This document shows, one piece after another, positions 18,528-27,059 of a stretch of DNA of 64,000 bases; positions within the stretch are counted from its first letter, which is position 1; every line of letters begins with the position of its first letter. The position numbers were made by a program, and so were the translations under genes. Source of the DNA: Aquabacterium sp. (GTDB taxonomy: Bacteria > Pseudomonadota > Gammaproteobacteria > Burkholderiales > Burkholderiaceae_C); contig NZ_JACPYU010000022.1 in assembly GCF_016195855.1 (NCBI RefSeq), positions 62,001 to 126,000 of the forward strand. The letters run 5' to 3'. Below the pieces are notes generated by a model that saw nothing but the letters and a program-made list of their open reading frames with translations, ran no database searches and was not told the origin of the DNA.

Positions 18528-19862
18528 TCAGTGCCCGTCCGCGTGCAGCTTCTTGTGGATCTGGCGTGTGGCCCACCAGATGCCTGCGAGCACCACCGGG
18601 ATCAAGGCGCCAGCCAGCATTTCGGGGTTGATGGGCGCGCCCGCGGCCTTGGCAGCTTTGCCGCCATACAGAACCAGGCTGATCACGTAGTACGAGATCG
18701 CCGCGATCGACAGGCCTTCCACGGTACTTTGCAGGCGAAGCTGCAGCTCCTGGCCGCGGGTGAGCTTTTCCAGCAGCATCTGGTTTTGCGATTCGGTGGC
18801 GATGTCCACGCGGGTGCGCAGCAAGGCGCTGGCACGCTCGATCCGCTGTGACAGGGATGAGAGCCTTTGCGCGGTGGCCTGCACGGTGGCCATGGCCGGC
18901 GACAGGCGCTTGAGCAGGAACTCACCGACCATCTGCGTGCCGGGGATGGCGGTCTCGCGCAGTTGCTCGATGCGCTGCTCGACCAGGCCATGGTAGGCGC
19001 TGGTGGCCGAGAAGCGGTACATGTGGCGGGCGGTGGCGCGCTCGACGCGTGCGGCCAGGCCGATCAGTTGGGTCAGCAACTCCTGGTCTGATGTCTCGGT
19101 GCTTTCCATGTGGGCCGTGATCTCGGCCAGCTGCAGCTCCGATTCGGTCAGCATGGCGCTGATGTCCTTGGCAATGGGCAGGCCACGCAGCGCCATCAGC
19201 CGATAGGTTTCCAGCTCCAGCAGGCGCTGCGAGGTACGGCCCGCACGCAACTCGGATGTGTTGGGTGGCGAGATCACCAGCAGGCGCTCAAAGCCGCTGT
19301 CACGCAGGCGGAAGTCCGTCATGGCGCAGGAGCGACGGATGCCCAGCAGTGACGCCACGGTCTCGCGGCCTTCAAACCAGGGGGCGGCCAGGGCGCGCAT
19401 GGCGGCCGGGTCATCGACATCGCCATGCACCATGGCCATCGTGATGGCGGCCACCGTGCGCCCGGGGATGCTGGCCAGCCAGGCCGTGTCCACCACAAGC
19501 GAGCGCATCAACTCGGCCTCGTCACCCGTTTCCAGCACATGCGAGGGCAGCGCCTGCACGATCGAGTAACGCGTGAACTCGGTGTGGCGCTCCCATTTGA
19601 GCGTGTGGTTGGCAAAGCGCAGCCGCAGGAAGTTGCCCGCCAACTGGTCCTGGGGCAGGTCTTGCTGGCCAGGCAGCAGGCGCAGGTGTTGCCATTCCTG
19701 CTCGCGGCTCACACCTTCGTTGAGCACCGCGACGTAGACCACCAGGGCCGGCAGGCGGATGCGGGCCGGCGGGCGCGCATGGACCTCGTTGTGCAGCACC
19801 TCGCGCAAGGCGTCGTCAACGGGAAGGGCCTTTGGCAAGGCTGGGGGCAGGGCAGAGGTCAT
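18528..19862 (-). CDS. DUF3422 family membrane protein
   Basis: The 444-residue protein matches DUF3422 over its whole length, from the N-terminal LREVLHNEVHARPP motif through LRFANHTLKWERHTEF to a C-terminal pair of membrane helices (about 375-435, SIAAISYYVISLVLYGG and ALIPVVLAGIWWATRQ). A long helical/coiled region precedes the membrane part (about 240-360). The family is common in proteobacteria and its function is unknown. It converges with tamB, with 29 bases between stops. It starts just after the osmC-like stop on the same strand. Confidence 0.9.
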   Translation of the reverse strand: MTSALPPALPKALPVDDALREVLHNEVHARPPARIRLPALVVYVAVLNEGVSREQEWQHLRLLPGQQDLPQDQLAGNFLRLRFANHTLKWERHTEFTRYSIVQALPSHVLETGDEAELMRSLVVDTAWLASIPGRTVAAITMAMVHGDVDDPAAMRALAAPWFEGRETVASLLGIRRSCAMTDFRLRDSGFERLLVISPPNTSELRAGRTSQRLLELETYRLMALRGLPIAKDISAMLTESELQLAEITAHMESTETSDQELLTQLIGLAARVERATARHMYRFSATSAYHGLVEQRIEQLRETAIPGTQMVGEFLLKRLSPAMATVQATAQRLSSLSQRIERASALLRTRVDIATESQNQMLLEKLTRGQELQLRLQSTVEGLSIAAISYYVISLVLYGGKAAKAAGAPINPEMLAGALIPVVLAGIWWATRQIHKKLHADGH

Positions 19863-19919
19863 GTGCGCGTGAGCGGGCGATGGACAGCCCCTTGATCCTA
19901 CAGGGCAATCCGCCTGAAC

Positions 19920-20366
19920 TTACTTGAGCACGAGGCCATTGACATCACGCACATGAACAGTGATGGGGATGCCTTGCCCCACGCTTTGCGTGACGGTGCA
20001 GAAGGACTCGAACTGGGTCAGCACGCGATCGAGATGCTGCAGTTGATCGGCCGGCACGCCCAAATGGAGCTCGGCCGTCATGGCCAACACCCGCACGCGG
20101 CCTTCGCTGTTGCGCCCGACTTCGGCGCTGACCTGGCAGCTCAGCGGCTCGGGTTGCTGCTTGAACTTGCGCAGTGCAAACAGCAGCGAGTCAGACAGGC
20201 AGTTGCCCACCGCCGCAGCAAGCAGCTGCACGGGGGAGGGGCCTTGCCCCTGGCCGAGCGGCGCGGGCTCGTCTGCCAACAGCGGTGGAACGCCGTCGTC
20301 GAAGGCGACCTTGAATTGATAGTCCTGCTGTTGGGTCAGGGACACTTGGACAACTTGATCGGCCAT
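19920..20366 (-). CDS. OsmC/Ohr family protein
   Basis: The 148-residue protein is of the OsmC fold, with the paired redox cysteines C56 (AAAVGNCLSDSL) and C123 (FESFCTVTQSV). OsmC proteins reduce organic hydroperoxides, and some handle persulfides. It is transcribed divergently from bigR across a shared palindrome that gives both genes a TTGACA -35 box. That places it in a sulfide/persulfide-responsive locus. The peroxide or persulfide substrate is inferred from context. Confidence 0.85.
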   Translation of the reverse strand: MADQVVQVSLTQQQDYQFKVAFDDGVPPLLADEPAPLGQGQGPSPVQLLAAAVGNCLSDSLLFALRKFKQQPEPLSCQVSAEVGRNSEGRVRVLAMTAELHLGVPADQLQHLDRVLTQFESFCTVTQSVGQGIPITVHVRDVNGLVLK

Positions 20367-20426
20367 GTTGGGCTTTCTTGAAGGGCGTCTGTCAACGTCC
20401 GTGAGGACTCGGCGAAGGATGCTTTC

Positions 20427-20461
20427 ACTTTATTGACAGACAATATATTTGTCAACATAAT
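20427..20461. promoter_or_regulatory. Divergent bigR/osmC promoter with operator palindrome
   Basis: TTGACA (20433-20438) and TGTCAA (20450-20455) form an inverted repeat around an AT-rich centre (ACAATATATT). Rightward, TTGACA is 17 bases from CATAAT (20456-20461), a near-consensus sigma70 promoter. Leftward, TTGACA (20455-20450) is 17 bases from TAAAGT (20432-20427). A repressor sitting on the palindrome would cover both -35 boxes. BigR/SqrR regulators bind AT-rich palindromes of this type. Confidence 0.75.
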
Positions 20462-20468
20462 GTCCATC

Positions 20469-20801
20469 ATGCAAGTGAAGGACATCGACCTGAATGCCCT
20501 GCAGGCCTCCGCCGAGCAGGCATGCGCGCTGTTGAAAGTGCTGGCCCATGCGGACCGGCTGGTCCTTCTGTGTCGCCTGGCCCAGGGCGAGTTCTGCGTG
20601 AGCGAGTTGGAAAGCGACCTGGGTATCCGCCAGCCGAGCCTGTCTCAGCAGCTCGGGGTGTTGCGTCAGGAGGGCCTGGTCGACACGCGCCGCGAAGGCA
20701 AGCACATCTATTACAGGCTTGTCAGCGAAGACGCCCGGGCCATCATGGAGGTGCTCCACAGCAGGGTATGCGGCTCGGCCATGCCAGACAAATCTTGTTG
20801 A
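20469..20801 (+). CDS. bigR: BigR/SqrR-type ArsR-family sulfide-responsive repressor
   Basis: The 110-residue winged-helix protein of the ArsR/SmtB family has Cys43 (GEFCVSELE) and Cys101 (LHSRVCG), matching the two cysteines that form a disulfide or tetrasulfide in BigR and SqrR. It lacks the classic ELCVCDL metal motif. The recognition helix is QPSLSQQLGVLRQEGLV. It should repress the divergent promoter and be released by persulfide. The -10 box ends at 20461, so transcription would begin near 20468. The ATG at 20469 then gives a leaderless or near-leaderless mRNA; the ATG at 20460 would overlap the -10 box. Confidence 0.87.
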   Translation: MQVKDIDLNALQASAEQACALLKVLAHADRLVLLCRLAQGEFCVSELESDLGIRQPSLSQQLGVLRQEGLVDTRREGKHIYYRLVSEDARAIMEVLHSRVCGSAMPDKSC

Positions 20802-20828
20802 CCTTGTTGATGATTCGATTGGAGACCC

Positions 20829-21191
20829 ATGAGCTTGAGCGTGCCTGTGAATCCCGTTTGCCCCGAGTTCGCCGTCTGCGGCCAGATCAACGTGGCCGAT
20901 GTGGCGGTTTTGGCGAAGCAGGGCTACCGCAGCATCATCAACAACCGGCCAGACGGCGAGGGTGGCCCTGATCAGCCAAGCAGCGCGCAGATCGAGGCTG
21001 CGGCCAAGGCGGCGGGTTTGGGCTATGTGTACTTCCCGATTCCCAACCTCATGATCAGCGAGGCGCAGGTGGCCGCGTATCACCAACTGTGCGCGGACTT
21101 GCCGCACCCCATCGTGGCATTCTGCCGCTCGGGTGGGCGTGCCAACGCCTTGTTCCAGGCCTGCGGCTGCCAGGTGGGCCGGGCAGGCTGA
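20829..21191 (+). CDS. DUF442/TIGR01244 sulfur transferase-like phosphatase
   Basis: The 120-residue protein matches the Blh N-terminal domain family (DUF442, TIGR01244): GQINVADVAVLAKQGYRSIINNRPDGE and the active loop FCRSGGRA with Cys99 and Arg104. The fold is that of dual-specificity phosphatases, and in sulfide operons it is thought to act like a rhodanese. In Xylella and Agrobacterium it lies next to bigR, as here. A GGAGA ribosome site precedes the ATG. Confidence 0.88.
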   Translation: MSLSVPVNPVCPEFAVCGQINVADVAVLAKQGYRSIINNRPDGEGGPDQPSSAQIEAAAKAAGLGYVYFPIPNLMISEAQVAAYHQLCADLPHPIVAFCRSGGRANALFQACGCQVGRAG

Positions 21192-21194
21192 CAC

Positions 21195-22955
21195 ATGACG
21201 CAACCCAGGCGCCTCTTGCCCGGCACCGACGTGCCCTGGAGCTGGCCCGCGCCCTGGATGCGTCAGTGGCGACGGCCGTGGCTGCATGGCGACCTGACCG
21301 CCGGTGTGGTGGTGGCCGTGATGCTGGTGCCTCAAAGCCTGGCTTACGCCACTTTGGCCGGTTTGCCTGCGCAGGCCGGTTTGCTGGCCAGCCTGCTGCC
21401 TTTGCTGGCTTATGCCTTGTTTGGCAGCAGCGCTTCGCTGTCGGTGGGCCCCGGTGCGATCACGTCGCTGATGGTGGCCCAGGCCTTGGTGCCCTTGGCG
21501 CAGGGTAATGCGCCACGCTATGCCGCCATGGCGGCCGGCCTGGCGCTGGCGTCTGGCCTGTTGATGTTGTTGATGGGCTTGCTGCGCATGGGTTTTTTGT
21601 CGCAGTTGCTCAGCCGCCCGGTGGTGCAGGGCTTCACCGTGGCGTCGGCCCTGTTGATCTTGTTGGGGCAACTGGCCCCCCTGTTGGGTTGGCCCTCGCT
21701 GGGCTACACCTTGCCGGACATGGTTCAGGCCGCCTGGGCTCAGTTGAGTCATGCCCCCACCGGTTTGGCGGCAGACGCCATCGTGGGTGGTGCGGCGCTG
21801 GCGATGCTGGCTTTGGGGCAGCCCATCGTGCACGGCCTGGCCCGGCTGTTGAGGCTCGCACCGACAACATCAGCGGTGCTGCTCAAGCTGTGGCCGGTGT
21901 GGGTGCTGCTCGCCGCGGCCTGGTTGGCCAAGGCCTTGAACGCCCATGAAGGCCTGCACGCGGCACTGGTCGGGCAGGTGTCATTGGGCGATCCCTTGGT
22001 GGCTGTTTCGGGCCCGTGGTGGCAAGCGCTGCGTCTGGCTGATCTGCGTGATCTGTTTGTGCCCACCGTCCTGCTGGCCATGGTGGGTTTCGTGAGCAGC
22101 GTGTCTGTGGCGCAGACCTTTGCACTCAAGCACGGCGAGCGCATCGACGCCGACCGCGAACTGTTGGGCTTGGGGCTGGCCAATCTGGGCAGCACGGTGT
22201 TGGGCGGGATGCCGGTGTCGGGCGGGCTGTCCCGCTCGGTCGTCAACGAGGCGGCGGGCGCGCGCAGCCCGCTGTCTGGCGTGATCACGGCCTTGCTGTT
22301 GGGGGCGTCCCTGCCGGTGCTCATGCCCTGGCTGGCCTGGCTGCCCAAGGCGGCTTTGGCCGCGGTCATCATCTATGCGATTGCCAGCCTGGTGGAGCTG
22401 GGCTCGCTCAAGGCCGCCTGGCGTTATGAGCGTACCGAAGGCTGGGCGTTTCTCAGTACCGCGCTGGGCGTGCTGTTCATCGGGTTTGAAGCCGGCCTGG
22501 GGCTGGGCATGGCCTGGTCCATGGGCGCGATGGTCTGGCGGCACAGCCAGCCGCACGTGGCCGTGGTGGGGCGTTTGCCGGGCACCGCGCACTTCCGCAA
22601 TGTGGCCCGCTACGAGGTCGAGACCTTGCCCGACACGGTGTTCGTGCGGGTGGACGAGAGCCTGGATTTCACGAACATCCAGCGTGTCGAGCTCAAGTTC
22701 TGCGAGCTGGTTCACGCCCATGGCACAGCGCACCATGTGGTCTTGTTGCTGTCGGCGGTCAATCACATCGACCATACGGCTGCGCAAGCGCTGATGGCCT
22801 TGGATGAGGCCTTGGCCGATCAGGGCAAGCAGCTTTACCTGGCCGAAATCAAGGGGCACATCATGGATCGCCTGAAGGCGGCACGCGTGGACACCCGTTT
22901 TGCAGGCAGGCACTTCTTGAGCGCGCAGGATGCCTGGGCTGCGCTGACGGCTTGA
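21195..22955 (+). CDS. SulP-family anion transporter with STAS domain
   Basis: The 586-residue protein has the SulP signature near its N-terminus (GVVVAVMLVPQSLAYATLAGLPAQAGL), about 12 membrane helices to residue 430, NLGSTVLGGMPVSGGLSRSVVNEAAGARSPLSG in the core, and a cytoplasmic STAS domain (about 450-580). SulP proteins move sulfate, sulfite-like anions or bicarbonate. The position 3 bases after the DUF442 gene in a bigR operon suggests sulfite/sulfate handling after sulfide oxidation. Confidence 0.9.
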   Translation: MTQPRRLLPGTDVPWSWPAPWMRQWRRPWLHGDLTAGVVVAVMLVPQSLAYATLAGLPAQAGLLASLLPLLAYALFGSSASLSVGPGAITSLMVAQALVPLAQGNAPRYAAMAAGLALASGLLMLLMGLLRMGFLSQLLSRPVVQGFTVASALLILLGQLAPLLGWPSLGYTLPDMVQAAWAQLSHAPTGLAADAIVGGAALAMLALGQPIVHGLARLLRLAPTTSAVLLKLWPVWVLLAAAWLAKALNAHEGLHAALVGQVSLGDPLVAVSGPWWQALRLADLRDLFVPTVLLAMVGFVSSVSVAQTFALKHGERIDADRELLGLGLANLGSTVLGGMPVSGGLSRSVVNEAAGARSPLSGVITALLLGASLPVLMPWLAWLPKAALAAVIIYAIASLVELGSLKAAWRYERTEGWAFLSTALGVLFIGFEAGLGLGMAWSMGAMVWRHSQPHVAVVGRLPGTAHFRNVARYEVETLPDTVFVRVDESLDFTNIQRVELKFCELVHAHGTAHHVVLLLSAVNHIDHTAAQALMALDEALADQGKQLYLAEIKGHIMDRLKAARVDTRFAGRHFLSAQDAWAALTA

Positions 22956-22982
22956 ATTTTGTTTGTTCAACAGGAGAGAAGC

Positions 22983-23171
22983 ATGAAAGCGAATGTTGGT
23001 GGTCTGGATCGGGCCGCACGTATCACGGTGGGTGTGGTGCTGGTGGCCCTGGCGGCGACGGGTACGGTTGGGGTCTGGGGGTGGATCGGGCTGGTGCCCA
23101 TTGCCACGGGCCTGTCGGGCTGGTGTCCGGCTTACCTGCCGTTTGGCATTTCGACTTGCAAGATGAAGTGA
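22983..23171 (+). CDS. Small DUF2892 (YgaP-like) membrane protein
   Basis: The 62-residue protein reads MKANVGGLDRAARITVG..., the DUF2892 pattern: a short N-terminal Asn/Asp motif, two membrane helices (about 13-30 and 32-47) and CPAYLPFGISTCK near the end. In YgaP this module is fused to a rhodanese. Its place at the end of a bigR operon supports a role in sulfur transfer at the membrane. The ribosome site AGGAGAGA is strong, and ATG 22983 is chosen over the upstream in-frame codon. Confidence 0.85.
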   Translation: MKANVGGLDRAARITVGVVLVALAATGTVGVWGWIGLVPIATGLSGWCPAYLPFGISTCKMK

Positions 23172-23174
23172 TGT

Positions 23175-23201
23175 GAGGGCCTCGTGAGGGGCTCTTTTTT
23201 T
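23175..23201 (+). terminator. Terminator of the bigR operon
   Basis: A GC-rich imperfect hairpin (GAGGGCCTC, GT loop, GAGGGGCTC with a 2-bp internal mismatch) is followed by seven T residues, immediately after the DUF2892 stop codon. Confidence 0.65.
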
Positions 23202-23244
23202 GTGTGTGCTTGGGGGGGGCGTTTTTTCGGCGCGCGCGGGGCGC

Positions 23245-23471
23245 GGCTGAGGTGGCATGCGTCCGGGCTTCATGTTGGCGGTCCTGCTTTGCAAGCAGGA
23301 CTCCCCTGTGCTGCTCGCGCCAAGGTGGCGCTGGCGAACTCGCTGCAGGGCCTGCAGCCCTTACGCTCGAACAACGCCAGCGAGTCAGATCACGAAGCGC
23401 ACTGCGTGCGCCCACCTCGCCACTGCGCTGCTCGGCGCCACCAAGGCGCCCGGCCGCATGCCACCTCAGCC
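23245..23471 (+). repeat. Structured repeat element, copy 1 (227 bp)
   Basis: The element is bounded by perfect 16-bp terminal inverted repeats (GGCTGAGGTGGCATGC at 23245-23260 and its complement at 23456-23471). Inside are, in order, a hairpin at 23281-23301 (GTCCTGCTT/AAGCAGGAC), a CGCC-AAGGT-GGCG hairpin, a CTGGCG...CGCCAG stem holding GCTGCAG-GGC-CTGCAGC, a GCGCAC-TGC-GTGCGC hairpin and a GGCGCC-ACCAA-GGCGCC hairpin. It carries no transposase and no credible coding frame. It is about 80% identical to the inverted copy at 23649-23898. It could be a MITE/BIME-like mobile repeat or a structured RNA. Confidence 0.75.
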
Positions 23472-23648
23472 TTGAATCGCCCCGCTTGAGTGCCGCCACG
23501 ATTGTGGGTGCCTCGCCGTGCAGTGAAGCGCGAACAAGGCACGGTCGCAGTGGTAGCAACGCAATGGCAATGGCAATGGCAATGATGTTGTCGCATAGAA
23601 GCCAGGCTCCTGCCTTCCACCAGAATCTAGGACCTGTGCATGCCACAA
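23472..23648. other. Spacer between the two repeat copies
   Basis: This 177-base stretch has no supported gene. It holds four perfect copies of GCAATG (23561-23584). Overlapping short frames in both strands look like translated repeats, not proteins. Confidence 0.6.
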
Positions 23649-23898
23649 GCGAGGTGGACAAGGGCTGAGCCGGCAGTTGGCGGGGCGCCTTGGTGACGCC
23701 GAGCAGCGCAGTGGCGAGGTGGGCGCACGCAGTGCGCTTCGTGATCTGACTTGCTGGCGTTGTTCGACCGGAGCGGCCGTCAGGGCGCGCAGGGAGTTCG
23801 CCAGCGCCACCTTGGCGCGGGCAGCGCAGGGCAGTCCTGCCGCAGGCAGGACCGTCAACATGAAGCCCAGCCAACTGCCGGCTCAGCCCCCACCTCGC
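23649..23898 (-). repeat. Structured repeat element, copy 2 (228-250 bp), inverted
   Basis: The second copy lies in the opposite orientation. Perfect 19-bp terminal inverted repeats (23662-23680 and 23871-23889) are extended by a further 9-bp pair (GCGAGGTGG 23649-23657, CCACCTCGC 23890-23898). Read on the minus strand it has the same hairpin order as copy 1. The first hairpin is GTCCTGCC-TGC-GGCAGGAC, so both sides changed together relative to copy 1. The GCGCAC-TGC-GTGCGC hairpin is identical. The last one reads GGCGTC-ACCAA-GGCGCC, which still pairs through G-U. Together the copies make a large interrupted inverted repeat. Confidence 0.75.
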
Positions 23899-24120
23899 GC
23901 TCCCCCAGCAAGCAGCTCAAGCAGTCACGCACCATTCCCTGCCAGACATCCTCCGCCATGCACAGCCTTTGAGCACGCCCGCACACCCATAAGCCACCAC
24001 CACAACGAAAGCCCACCCAACACGCACCAACACCGCGAATTCACCCTGGCACGCTTGCTGCTCTATCCCATTCGGTATTACCAGATGTTCAACCCGTAAT
24101 AACCGTGAATGGGCCAGATC
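23899..24120. other. C-rich, gene-free leader before the ABC operon
   Basis: I see no gene here. The plus strand is C/A-rich and G-poor (many CACC and CCCA runs), unlike the coding DNA around it. It presumably contains the promoter of the ABC operon, but no clear -35/-10 pair stands out. Confidence 0.5.
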
Positions 24121-25125
24121 ATGATCTCAACGACAGCAGTAAAGCGTTTGATGGGTGGCTTCAAGGCATTGACCTTGGCTGCCACCCTGGTGGGTACACA
24201 AGCAAGCTGGGCCGCACAGCCCCTGAAAATCGGCTACAGCGACTGGCCGGGCTGGGTGGCCTGGCAGGTCGCCATCGACAAAGGCTGGTTCAAGCAAGCC
24301 GGTGTGGACGTGAAGTTTGAGTGGTTTGACTACTCCGCCTCCATGGACGCCTTCTCGGCCGGCAAGATCGATGCCGTGACCATGACCAATGGCGACACCC
24401 TGGTGACCGGCGCCGGTGGCGGCAAGGGCGTGATGATCCTGCTGACCGATTACTCCAACGGCAATGACATGATCGTCGGCAAGCCTGGCATCAAATCGCT
24501 CAAGGACCTCAAGGGCAAGAAGGTGGCCGTTGAAGTCGGCCTGGTCGAGCACCTGCTGCTGCTCAACGGCCTGAAGAAGGCGGGGCTCAAGGAGTCTGAC
24601 GTCACCCTGGTCAACGCCAAGACCAACGAGATGCCTCAGGTGCTGGCCTCTGGTGACGTGGCCGCCGTGGGCGCATGGCAGCCCATCGCAGGGCAGGCCA
24701 TCAAGGGCGCGCCCGGCTCCAAGCCGCTGCTGACCTCGGCCGACGAACCCGGCCTGATCTACGACGTCCTGACCGTGAGCCCTGCCAGCCTGGCCGCGCA
24801 CAAGGCCGAATGGCAAAAGGTCGTGCTGGTCTGGGACAAGGTGGTCAGCTACATCGAAGACCCCAAGACCCAGCCCGATGCCGTGAAGATCATGGCTGCT
24901 CGCGTGGGCGTGCCAGCTGATGCCTACATGCACTTCCTCAAGGGCACCAAGCTGCTGTCCTTGAGTGAAGGCAAGAAGGTGATGGTCAAGGCCGATGGCT
25001 TCAAGTCCCTGTATGGCTCATCCAGGATCGCCGATGACTTCAACGTCAAGAACGCGGTCTACAAGGAAGCGCAAAAGATCGACAGCTATATCGATCCCAG
25101 CCTGACGAACGCGGCCGTCAAGTAA
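24121..25125 (+). CDS. ABC transporter substrate-binding protein (NitT/TauT type)
   Basis: The 334-residue precursor has a signal peptide ending QASWAA (about 1-32) and a periplasmic-binding fold of the SsuA/ThiY/NMT1 group: [33 protein letters not shown] and the [18 protein letters not shown] hinge. It should capture a small substrate for the permease and ATPase that follow. Substrate is unknown; the downstream amidohydrolase, GlnT and NikR-like genes point to a nitrogen compound. I start at ATG 24121, nearer a GGGCCAG ribosome-like site than ATG 24109. Confidence 0.85.
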   Translation: MISTTAVKRLMGGFKALTLAATLVGTQASWAAQPLKIGYSDWPGWVAWQVAIDKGWFKQAGVDVKFEWFDYSASMDAFSAGKIDAVTMTNGDTLVTGAGGGKGVMILLTDYSNGNDMIVGKPGIKSLKDLKGKKVAVEVGLVEHLLLLNGLKKAGLKESDVTLVNAKTNEMPQVLASGDVAAVGAWQPIAGQAIKGAPGSKPLLTSADEPGLIYDVLTVSPASLAAHKAEWQKVVLVWDKVVSYIEDPKTQPDAVKIMAARVGVPADAYMHFLKGTKLLSLSEGKKVMVKADGFKSLYGSSRIADDFNVKNAVYKEAQKIDSYIDPSLTNAAVK

Positions 25126-25179
25126 GGCACGTTGCTTCGTCGCTGTCTTCCTTTCTTTACTCAAAGCGGTACACCTCTC

Positions 25180-26148
25180 ATGAGTCAGACCGGATGGTTC
25201 GCCGTGCGCGCAGCCTTGTCGCCGCGCCGCAAGCTGGTGCTGGGCATCGGGGCCTTTGTCTTGCCCTTGTTGCTCTGGTGCGCAGTGAGTTACCTGCCGT
25301 TTTTGTGGCACCCCCAGGTGCTCGTCACGCAGCCAGGTGACGTCGACTACTTCCAGGTCGGCATGCGTGTAGACAAAGAGGTGTTCCGCGATGAGTTGCA
25401 CAACATGCAGGAGGCCGGCAAGGGCCTGCCCGCAGGCGAGCCGGCCAACCCGGTCTATCTGCCGGCCCCTCATGAGGTGCTCAAGGCCTTCTACAGCGCC
25501 TTCACCACCGCACCCGAGCAGAAGGATGCACCCTGGCTGCACGAGAGCCTGTGGCACAGCATGAAGATCATCTTCTGGGGCTTTGTGCTCTCGTCGCTGA
25601 TCGGTGTGCCGCTGGGCATCGTGTGCGGCACCTACAGCAGCATTGCCCGGCTCAACGAGCCCTTCATCGAGTTCTTCCGCTACCTGCCGGCGCCGGCCTT
25701 CGGGGCCCTGGCCGTGGCCATTCTGGGCATCCACGATGGTCCCAAGATCGCCATCATCGTGATCGGCACCTTCTTCCAGCAAGTGCTGGTGATCTCCAAC
25801 ACCACACGCAAGCTGGACTACGCCTTGCTAGAAGCCGCGATGACGCTGGGCACCCGGCGCTGGCGCCTGATCTCGCGTGTGGTGGTGCCCGGCATCCTGC
25901 CCGACCTTTACCGCGACCAGCGCGTGTTGCTGGGCTGGGCCTGGACCTACCTGATTGTGGCCGAGCTGATCGGCACCAGCTCGGGCATCACCTTCTTCAT
26001 CACGCAACAGGCGCGCTACCAGCACTTCGAGAACGTGTACGCCGCCATCGCGATGATCGGGATCATCGGCCTGGGCATCGACCTGCTTCTGGCCTGGGCC
26101 GGGCGGCACCTCTTCCCCTGGGATAACGCGAGGAAAGGCCATGTCTGA
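25180..26148 (+). CDS. ABC transporter permease (NitT/TauT type)
   Basis: The 322-residue protein has an N-terminal helix (about 18-45), an unusually long periplasmic segment (about 45-130) and a BPD permease domain with the EAA loop ([46 protein letters not shown]). It forms the membrane channel of the importer. The ATPase gene starts 8 bases inside its 3' end. ATG 25180 gives a normal N-terminus; upstream in-frame codons run into the leader. Confidence 0.88.
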   Translation: MSQTGWFAVRAALSPRRKLVLGIGAFVLPLLLWCAVSYLPFLWHPQVLVTQPGDVDYFQVGMRVDKEVFRDELHNMQEAGKGLPAGEPANPVYLPAPHEVLKAFYSAFTTAPEQKDAPWLHESLWHSMKIIFWGFVLSSLIGVPLGIVCGTYSSIARLNEPFIEFFRYLPAPAFGALAVAILGIHDGPKIAIIVIGTFFQQVLVISNTTRKLDYALLEAAMTLGTRRWRLISRVVVPGILPDLYRDQRVLLGWAWTYLIVAELIGTSSGITFFITQQARYQHFENVYAAIAMIGIIGLGIDLLLAWAGRHLFPWDNARKGHV

Positions 26149-27049
26149 CATGAACATCTCCTATCTGGACCAGAGCGATGCCGTCAAGGCCCGCTTTGAC
26201 AAGCTCAAGCAGCGCGAAGTGATCCTGGAAGTCAAGGGCTTGGGCAAGACCTATGAATCCCACCAGGGGCCCGTCTCCGCCTTGCAGGACATCAACTTCA
26301 AGACGCACAGGCGTGAGTTCGTCTGTGTGATCGGGCCTTCGGGTTGCGGCAAGTCCACCCTGATCCGCATTCTGGCCGGGCTGGAGTCCCACAATGCCGG
26401 CGAGGTGCTGCTGGATGGCAAGCCGGTGAACGGCCCCGGGCGCGATCGGGGCATGGTGTTCCAGGGCTACACGCTGTTCCCCTGGCTCACCGTCAAGAAG
26501 AACGTGATGTTCGGCCTGGAGGTCAACGACGCCGGCCGCAATGAGGCCGAGTCGCAAGCGCGCCAGTGGCTGGAGCTGGTGGGCCTGAGCAAGTTCGCCG
26601 ACCACTACCCGCATCAATTGTCTGGAGGCATGAAGCAGCGTGTGGCCATTGCCCGCGCCCTGGCCAACCAGCCGCGCATCCTGTTGATGGACGAGCCCTT
26701 TGGTGCGCTGGACGCCCAGACCCGCGCCAGGATGCAAAGCCACCTGCTGGAGATCTGGAAGAACATCGACATCACGATCTTGTTCATCACCCACGATCTG
26801 GACGAGGCCATCTTTCTGGCCGACCGCATCCTGGTGCTCAAAGCGCACCCGGGTGAGGTGCAGGAGTTGATCGAGGTGCCCGTGCCACGGCCCCGTTCGG
26901 CCATGCAGATCACCAGCCCCGAGTTCCGGGCCACCAAGGCCAGGCTGGAGGCCTTGATCCACCCGCCTGCCGAACAACCTGAGCACGACGAGGAGGCCAT
27001 CACGCCCAAGGTGATCCGCCTCACGGACGTGGCCGACAACGTCGAGTGA
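26141..27049 (+). CDS. ABC transporter ATP-binding protein (SsuB/NrtD type)
   Basis: The 302-residue protein has Walker [10 protein letters not shown] (65-73), the Q-loop in [14 protein letters not shown], signature LSGGMKQR, Walker [13 protein letters not shown] and the switch His in FITHDLDEA. It overlaps the permease gene by 8 bases, so production is coupled. A C-terminal extension of about 60 residues ([21 protein letters not shown]...) is longer than in most relatives. It powers uptake of the substrate bound by the protein at 24121. Confidence 0.92.
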   Translation: MSDMNISYLDQSDAVKARFDKLKQREVILEVKGLGKTYESHQGPVSALQDINFKTHRREFVCVIGPSGCGKSTLIRILAGLESHNAGEVLLDGKPVNGPGRDRGMVFQGYTLFPWLTVKKNVMFGLEVNDAGRNEAESQARQWLELVGLSKFADHYPHQLSGGMKQRVAIARALANQPRILLMDEPFGALDAQTRARMQSHLLEIWKNIDITILFITHDLDEAIFLADRILVLKAHPGEVQELIEVPVPRPRSAMQITSPEFRATKARLEALIHPPAEQPEHDEEAITPKVIRLTDVADNVE

Positions 27050-27059
27050 GGGGCGCACC

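Noticed and set aside
23023..23874. 283-codon minus-strand frame and several plus-strand frames across the repeat elements
   Set aside because: Frames run through inverted repeats and hairpins and have biased Arg/Ala/Pro composition. They are better explained by the repeat DNA than by a protein.
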